In this document: positions 59,254 to 64,000 of the stretch, one piece after another
Layout of the letters: each line of letters starts with the position of its first letter
How positions within the stretch are numbered: position 1 is the first letter of the stretch
From: Agrococcus sp. KRD186
Lineage (GTDB): Bacteria > Actinomycetota > Actinomycetes > Actinomycetales > Microbacteriaceae
Reading direction: 5' to 3'
NCBI RefSeq assembly: GCF_017168255.1
Contig: NZ_JABFAP010000001.1
Span: 1,581,691 to 1,645,690 of the forward strand
DNA length: 64,000 bases
Program-made: the position numbers and the translations under genes
The notes under the pieces: model-generated
Told to the model about the DNA's origin: nothing
Databases searched by the model: none
What the model saw: the letters and a program-made list of their open reading frames with translations, nothing else

Positions 59254-62024
59254 TGCCACTCCCCCGTTCCCTCGAGTCGCTTCGTGCGCACGCGAGCCCC
59301 ACGGCGCAGCGAGGGCAGCGCGGCGACGACCGCGGCTCCGAGCGCCGCCAGCTGCCCCAGCAGCAGCCAGCCCGCCCAGGCGACCGGTGCAGCCGGCTCG
59401 CCGGGCCGCGGATCGACGCGCTGCCACAGCAGGCCCGCCTCGGTCTGGCCGATCGCCTGCAGATCGCCGCGCGCGTCGAGCGAGCGCTGCGCCCGGTCAT
59501 GCACGGCAGCCGCGCCTTCGCGCTCCTGCTCGAGCAGGATGAACTGCACGCCCTGGTCGTCGAGGAGCGCAGCGACGTCGACGTCGCCGCCGGCAGCCAG
59601 ATCGACGGCTGCCTGCGCGAGCTGCTCCTCGACCTCGCTGGCGCCATCGCGCACGAGCTCACCGGTGGCCACGTCGTCGAGCGCCGCGCCGCGACCGCGC
59701 TCGACGTCGACGCCGAGCACGCCCTGTGCGAGCGGATGCAGCACGAGCGTGCCGATCTGCTGATCGTGCTCCGCCGCGGCGTCGACGAATGCCGGCATGC
59801 GGCGGTCGGGTGCCGCGATCACGGTCGCGGGCGTCAGGAACGAGGTCGCGATGAGCGGCACGGCTGCCGCGAGCGCGGCGAGCACGATCACGCTGCCGGG
59901 CAGGCTGCCGCGGCGGTCGTCGACGTCGACGGCGACGAGCGCGAGCGCGATGAGCGCAGCCAGCGCCAGGGATGCACCGCTGCCGGCCCAGACCGTCACC
60001 GGTTCGCCGTCCAGGCTGGTCAGCTCCAGCCGTGTCGAGGCGACCGCCGTCGCGTACCCCGCCAGCACCAGCGGCAGCCACGGCCACGCGGTCGCCGGCC
60101 GCAGGACCACGCCGCCGAGCGCGGCGAGCGCGAGCGGCGCCAGCAGTCCGAGCGCGAACCACACCGGGTCGGCGCCCGGGGCGAGCCACGCGATCACGCC
60201 ATCGAGCGTCGCCAGCGACGAATCAGGGGCGAGCAGAGCCGCCTCGACGGCGGTCGGCGGCACCGACGGCCTCGGCACGCCCGGATCGGCGAGTGCCGCC
60301 AGCGGCGAGCCGTCAAGCCACCGGGCGATCGCGACAGGCGCGAACAGCACGGCACCGGGGAGCAGCGCCGCGAGCGGTCGCAGCGGCCGGCGCCAGCCGA
60401 CGGCCGCCGCCACGATGCCGCACAGCAGCAGCGCCGGCAGCAGCACCGGCGAGCCGGCGATCACGACGGCGACGGGGATCGCCGCAGCACCGGCCGCCCG
60501 CCAGGAGGCGGATGCCCGCATCAGCCCGACGACCGCGAGCGGCAGGGCCAGGTGCGCGAGCACGGCGCCGAGCCTGCCCTCGACGATGGGTGCCAGCAGC
60601 AGCGGTGACAGCGACCACAGGGCAGCGGCGACGGCCGGCGCCCACCGCGAGGTCGTCATGCGTCGTGCCGCGAAGAAGCCCGTCAGCGATGCGATCGCGG
60701 GAGCGAGGAAGAGCAGCAGCACGATGGCGGTGGACGGCTGCCACGGCGTGAGCGAGCCGAGCAGCGCCAGCATCAGCACGAAGGGATCGCTGGGCCCGGT
60801 CACCGCGCCCAGCGCATCGCGGGATCCGAAGAGCGTGTTCGACCACAGCTCACCGAGGGAGCCGGAGAGCGGCAGCAGCCCGCCACCCGTCGCGGCCGCA
60901 GCACCGATCAACTGGGGGGTCAGCACGATGCCGACGACGACGGCGAGCGCCGTGACCCACAGCCCAGCGCCTTCCACGAACCCCACACGCTCGTCGGCGG
61001 CGAGCTGCATGCGCTCAGGATCGCCGAGCGCACGGCGCTGCGAGCGCACGGTGCGCCAGGAGGCGCGCAGCGGGCGAAGCGATGCCCAGCGCATCTTCCG
61101 CGCCGATGCGATCCGCTGCCGCGCCCGTGCCGTCGCACCGAAGGCGACCAGCGTCGTGAGCGTCGCGCGCCAGTCGGCGAGCACAGCGGCGGGCCGCTTC
61201 GCGAGCAGGTGCACGATCGTGCGCACGACGCCCAGCGGCAGCAGCAGCAGCCAGTGGAGCACCAGCGCGACGGGGTTCGCATAGGCGAGCCGTCGATGCA
61301 ACTGCGCGCGGCGCGAGATCGCCACCCGGTGCGCGTCGCTCACCGAACGGGCGTCGAAGTGTTCCGGACCGCCGGCCCGTCGCACCCGCGCTCGGGGCTC
61401 GACGGCGACGCGGTGGCCGGCCAGCCGGGCACGCACGCCGAGGTCGAGCCCGGCATCGATCGAGCGCAGTGCCGGATCGAAGCCTCCGAGGCGTGCGAAC
61501 ACATCCCGGCGGATGAGCACGCCGGTCTCGGCGACACCGAGCTGGTCGCTGTCGTCGTCGTGCTGCCCCTGATCGAGCTCGCCCTCGTGCAGCAGCAGGC
61601 TGCGGCCGAAGGGCGTCATCGACTCGCCGAACTCGGCGAATCGATCCGGGGCGTCGCCCCGCATCACCTTCGGACCCACCGCTGCGACGCTCGGGTGCGA
61701 GTCGACGTGCGCCAGCAGCGCCTGCAGCGCCCGCGGATGCGGCGTCGCATCGTGCGCGAGCAGCCACAGCCAGTCATCGTCGTGCGCCTCCGGCAGCGAT
61801 GCGACGCCCTTCGCGATCAGCTGCCCATAGGGCAGGCGCGAAGCCGCGACCACGCTGCGCGCGCTCGACGCCTCGAGCAGCGCGCGGGAGTCGTCCTTGG
61901 AGCCGCCGTCCACCGCGACCAGTCGCTCGGGGGCGACGGTCTGCGCGTCGATCGCGGCGAGGGTCGCCGGCAGATACGCGGCGCCACTGCTGGCCGCGAG
62001 CACGGCGAAGACCCTCGGATGCAC
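59250..62024 (-). CDS. Large polytopic GT2 glycosyltransferase
   Basis: 924 residues. GT-A catalytic domain at 1-240 (VDGGSKDDSRALLE, WLLAHDATPHP, TGVLIRRDVFARLGGFDP), a membrane helix near 255-275, then about 12 further helices from 350 to 800 with short loops and a C-terminal helix at about 890-910. This is the architecture of actinobacterial wall glycosyltransferases using polyprenyl-phosphate sugars. ATG at 62024. Coupled by 4-nt overlap to DUF5719, suggesting a joint complex. Confidence 0.86.
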   Translation of the reverse strand: MHPRVFAVLAASSGAAYLPATLAAIDAQTVAPERLVAVDGGSKDDSRALLEASSARSVVAASRLPYGQLIAKGVASLPEAHDDDWLWLLAHDATPHPRALQALLAHVDSHPSVAAVGPKVMRGDAPDRFAEFGESMTPFGRSLLLHEGELDQGQHDDDSDQLGVAETGVLIRRDVFARLGGFDPALRSIDAGLDLGVRARLAGHRVAVEPRARVRRAGGPEHFDARSVSDAHRVAISRRAQLHRRLAYANPVALVLHWLLLLPLGVVRTIVHLLAKRPAAVLADWRATLTTLVAFGATARARQRIASARKMRWASLRPLRASWRTVRSQRRALGDPERMQLAADERVGFVEGAGLWVTALAVVVGIVLTPQLIGAAAATGGGLLPLSGSLGELWSNTLFGSRDALGAVTGPSDPFVLMLALLGSLTPWQPSTAIVLLLFLAPAIASLTGFFAARRMTTSRWAPAVAAALWSLSPLLLAPIVEGRLGAVLAHLALPLAVVGLMRASASWRAAGAAAIPVAVVIAGSPVLLPALLLCGIVAAAVGWRRPLRPLAALLPGAVLFAPVAIARWLDGSPLAALADPGVPRPSVPPTAVEAALLAPDSSLATLDGVIAWLAPGADPVWFALGLLAPLALAALGGVVLRPATAWPWLPLVLAGYATAVASTRLELTSLDGEPVTVWAGSGASLALAALIALALVAVDVDDRRGSLPGSVIVLAALAAAVPLIATSFLTPATVIAAPDRRMPAFVDAAAEHDQQIGTLVLHPLAQGVLGVDVERGRGAALDDVATGELVRDGASEVEEQLAQAAVDLAAGGDVDVAALLDDQGVQFILLEQEREGAAAVHDRAQRSLDARGDLQAIGQTEAGLLWQRVDPRPGEPAAPVAWAGWLLLGQLAALGAAVVAALPSLRRGARVRTKRLEGTGEWQ

Positions 62025-62103
62025 CTGGCAAGGCTAGATGGGATGACGACGGCGACCGGCGGTTGCGGCCGGTGTGCCGCGGATCTGCGTGCCGGAGCCC
62101 GCG

Positions 62104-63192
62104 TCAGCGGCGGATGCGACGGATGACGGCTGCGGCATGCCCGGCGGCGCGGCGCGCGCCCCGCGCGAGCCGTTCGGGCGTGATGGCTCGGCGCTCCAGC
62201 GCCTGCCGACGCGCGATCTGCGCGGCCACCTCGGCGTGGAAGGCGTCGTCGAGCCCGTGCAGTGCCCGCTCGCGCTCAAGCAGCTCGCGGACCTCAGCAG
62301 GACTGAAGTGGGCATCACGATCGGCGTCGACGGCCTCGGCGAGCCGAACAGGGAGCACCGCGGACAGCGCGGTGAGCCGCGTCGCCAGCCGATCGTCGCG
62401 CACGAAGCCGTCGCCGAAGTCGGAGTCAGCGACTGGCGTCCTCGCGAGGTAGAACGGCAGCAGGATGCCCGCCTTCCAACGACGCCAATCGCGCATGCCG
62501 TGATGATTCGGGCTCGGATCGAGCGAGGGCGACGCCTCGTATCCCCGGCCCATGTTGATCGTCTTGCGCTCGAACTGCTGCCACGAGCGCCACGGCACGT
62601 GTAGCACCTCGAGGCCGAACGCATCCGTCACCTCGCCGCGCTGCGGCATCGAGACGAAGTGGTTGCCCTGCGCGACCTCGACGCGGGGGTCACCGACGTG
62701 AATGGCGTTCGGGGTCGGGTGCGCCTGCACGCCCGCCGCCTCGAGTTGCGCCTGCGCGCGTTCGTCACGCCAATGCATGCGGGTGGCAAGGCCGGAGCCG
62801 CTGCGCGCTGTGGGGCCGACGAGATTGCGCACCGGCACGTGGAACGAGCCGAGTGCCGGCGGCGCGCTCGCGAGCGCCTCGGCGACCGTGCGCGCACCTG
62901 CGAGCACGAACTCGTCGGCATCGCCGTTGATCACCCAATCGGCGCCGTGCTCGGCCGCCGCCAGCCGCGCCATGCGGGTGACGACCTCCGCCTGCTGCTT
63001 GCGGTGCTCCGGATCGTCGAAGACGGTGACGGGTGCTGCGCGCGCGTAGTCTGCGAGGATCTCGCGCGTGCCGTCGACGGATGCGTTGTCCGTCACCAGG
63101 ATGCGGTCGACGCCTTCGGCCAGATGGTGTTCGATGGTCGCCGCGATGACGTCCGCCTCATCGCGGACCATCATGGTGAGGACGACCCGCAT
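62104..63192 (-). CDS. GT2-type glycosyltransferase
   Basis: 362-residue soluble GT-A protein: LTMMVRDEADVIAATIEHHLAEG (GT2_4/DUF4422-like start), DNASVDGTREILADYA, and metal motif INGDADEF. The acceptor region includes HVPWRSWQQFERKTINMG. ATG at 63192, 11 nt after whiB2. Probably adds a sugar in the same envelope pathway; donor unknown. Confidence 0.85.
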   Translation of the reverse strand: MRVVLTMMVRDEADVIAATIEHHLAEGVDRILVTDNASVDGTREILADYARAAPVTVFDDPEHRKQQAEVVTRMARLAAAEHGADWVINGDADEFVLAGARTVAEALASAPPALGSFHVPVRNLVGPTARSGSGLATRMHWRDERAQAQLEAAGVQAHPTPNAIHVGDPRVEVAQGNHFVSMPQRGEVTDAFGLEVLHVPWRSWQQFERKTINMGRGYEASPSLDPSPNHHGMRDWRRWKAGILLPFYLARTPVADSDFGDGFVRDDRLATRLTALSAVLPVRLAEAVDADRDAHFSPAEVRELLERERALHGLDDAFHAEVAAQIARRQALERRAITPERLARGARRAAGHAAAVIRRIRR

Positions 63193-63203
63193 GCGGATCG
63201 CGC

Positions 63204-63557
63204 TCAGGCGAGCTTGCGCAGCTTGCGCCGCTCGCGCTCGGACAGCCCGCCCCAGATGCCGAAGCGCTCATCGTTCTCGAGGGCGTACTCGAGGCACTGC
63301 TGGCGCACCTCGCAGGTGTCGCAGATGCGCTTGGCATCCCGTGTGGAACCGCCCTTCTCCGGGAAGAACGCCTCCGGATCGGTCTCCGCGCAGAGCGCGT
63401 CGGCCTGCCATCCCAGTGGGTGGTCGTCCGCCTCGTTGCGAACGCCAGGTACCCCAAGCATGATCGGGTCGACGAACCAGTCGCCTGGCACGCCGCGACG
63501 CAGCCCACCCTCTTCGATGCCTCGCGCTGTCGTGCTGCGCTGCACTCCCTCTCGCAT
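63204..63557 (-). CDS. whiB2: WhiB-family regulator, WhiB2/WhmD type
   Basis: 117 residues. Cluster ligands C56, C79, C82 and C88 (ALCAETDPEAFFPEKGG, CDTCEVRQQC), the turn GIWGG and basic tail RERRKLRKLA. The N-terminal extension (PGDWFVDPIMLGVPGVRN) and PEKGGSTRDAK are typical of WhiB2, which governs septation. ATG at 63557. Between manA and glycosyltransferase genes, matching the Rv3255c-Rv3260c neighbourhood. Confidence 0.92.
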   Translation of the reverse strand: MREGVQRSTTARGIEEGGLRRGVPGDWFVDPIMLGVPGVRNEADDHPLGWQADALCAETDPEAFFPEKGGSTRDAKRICDTCEVRQQCLEYALENDERFGIWGGLSERERRKLRKLA

Positions 63558-63605
63558 GGCTTCCCCCGGTTTCTGCGGGACCCCGGCCGGGCCCGCGCTG
63601 CACCA

Positions 63606-63635
63606 ATTACACCGGTGTAGTTCGCCCCGCGTCAA
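63606..63635 (-). promoter_or_regulatory. whiB2 promoter with palindromic site on the -10
   Basis: -35 TTGACG (63630-63635), 18-bp spacer, -10 TGTAAT (63606-63611). The perfect palindrome TACACCGGTGTA (63608-63619) overlaps the -10, so a factor bound there would block initiation. Confidence 0.65.
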
Positions 63636-63660
63636 GTCGAGGATTGTAAGCGTGTCGCCG

Positions 63661-64000
63661 CTAGGGCCGCGGAGGGGAGCCCTCCGGCGTGTCGCACTCG
63701 AGAGCCAGCCAGGCTTCGTCGGAGGCCACGGAGAAGTCCACCTCGGTGTCGATCCACGCCGCCTGCGCAACGTCGAGCTCATGCGTCACGCCGTCGACGT
63801 CGATGCGCGTGGGCGAGATCGCGAGCAGCAGCGCCCTTCCGGGCCCCACCCGGTGCGTGCCCTCCACCAGCCGCAGTTCGAATGGCGCCTCCGGCCGGTA
63901 GGCGATTGCGCCGTCGAGCTCCATCGCCGGCAGCCGCGGATCCTCGAGTGGCGTCTCGTCGACGATCGCGAGCAGCTCGTCGACGTCGACGTGCTTGGAC
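63661..64000 (-). CDS. manA: Mannose-6-phosphate isomerase, C-terminal part, cut by right edge
   Basis: The frame is open from the window end and ends with TAG at 63661-63663. It starts SKHVDVDELLAIVDETPLED, the segment of type I phosphomannose isomerases that follows the catalytic cupin, and continues into the C-terminal beta domain. ManA interconverts fructose 6-phosphate and mannose 6-phosphate, feeding ManB. The catalytic zinc site lies outside the window. Family call rests on about 112 residues. Confidence 0.8.
   Translation of the reverse strand, partial: SKHVDVDELLAIVDETPLEDPRLPAMELDGAIAYRPEAPFELRLVEGTHRVGPGRALLLAISPTRIDVDGVTHELDVAQAAWIDTEVDFSVASDEAWLALECDTPEGSPPRP

Overview
The window is GC-rich (about 70% by eye), densely coding chromosomal DNA from an actinobacterium. 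Mycothiol S-conjugate amidase, two WhiB proteins, DUF3499, DUF4307, DUF501 and DUF5719 genes, a fused RmlC-RmlD enzyme and frequent GTG starts point to Micrococcales, most likely Microbacteriaceae. I cannot name the genus. Most genes lie on the minus strand. Several blocks match gene orders I know from Mycobacterium tuberculosis: whiB1-pdtaS, mca-DUF4307-greA, eno-ftsB-DUF501, mazG-mfd, pth-rplY, prs-glmU, and the manB-DUF3499-Rv3259-like-whiB2-manA neighbourhood.

Layout. 1-1.8 kb: a HipBA toxin-antitoxin locus whose hipA is broken by two frameshifts, beside tRNA-Lys. 1.9-8.5 kb: a peroxiredoxin, whiB1 convergent with the sensor kinase pdtaS, and pdtaS in an apparent operon with a CpaE/MinD-like ATPase and a CpaB-like SAF protein; then small conserved actinobacterial genes. 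8.5-14.1 kb: mca, DUF4307 and greA, then a transporter and threonine deaminase operon and a YcaQ/AlkX-like DNA glycosylase. 14.1-16 kb: an AbiEi/AbiEii-type toxin-antitoxin pair with a perfect 22-bp operator palindrome. 16-21.2 kb: a LemA protein, a TetR / PLP aldolase / FAD oxidase operon, and NDH-2. 21.2-33.5 kb: housekeeping core (DUF501, ftsB, eno, hisS, mazG, mfd, pth, rplY), interrupted by a TetR/MDR-reductase divergent pair.

33.7-40.8 kb is an accessory sugar-acid island: gluconate permease, gluconokinase, idonate and gluconate dehydrogenases, a 2-hydroxyacid dehydrogenase and divergent gnd. Together these could take gluconate, idonate and ketogluconates through 6-phosphogluconate to ribulose 5-phosphate. 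Three LacI-type operator half-palindromes and a truncated mannonate-dehydratase-like remnant lie between the two arms. 40.8-44.8 kb: an MscS channel, an APC permease and rlmC. 44.8-45.6 kb: a small HTH gene, a degraded toxin-like remnant with an intact operator, and an unexplained open frame directly downstream of prs. 45.6-54.6 kb: prs, glmU, a rhamnosyltransferase-like enzyme, tRNA-Gln, a MarR regulator, ahcY, and the galU-rmlB-rmlCD operon for dTDP-rhamnose. 54.6-64 kb: an exported SGNH hydrolase and the envelope-sugar cluster manB, DUF3499, DUF5719, two GT2 glycosyltransferases, whiB2, and the 3' end of manA at the right edge.

No CRISPR array, insertion sequence, prophage or rRNA was seen. 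Apart from 45.09-45.56 kb, described below, no stretch over 300 bases lacks a gene. Start codons were chosen from Shine-Dalgarno matches, 4-nt stop/start overlaps and known N-termini. Database matches could not be checked; family calls rest on motif recognition.
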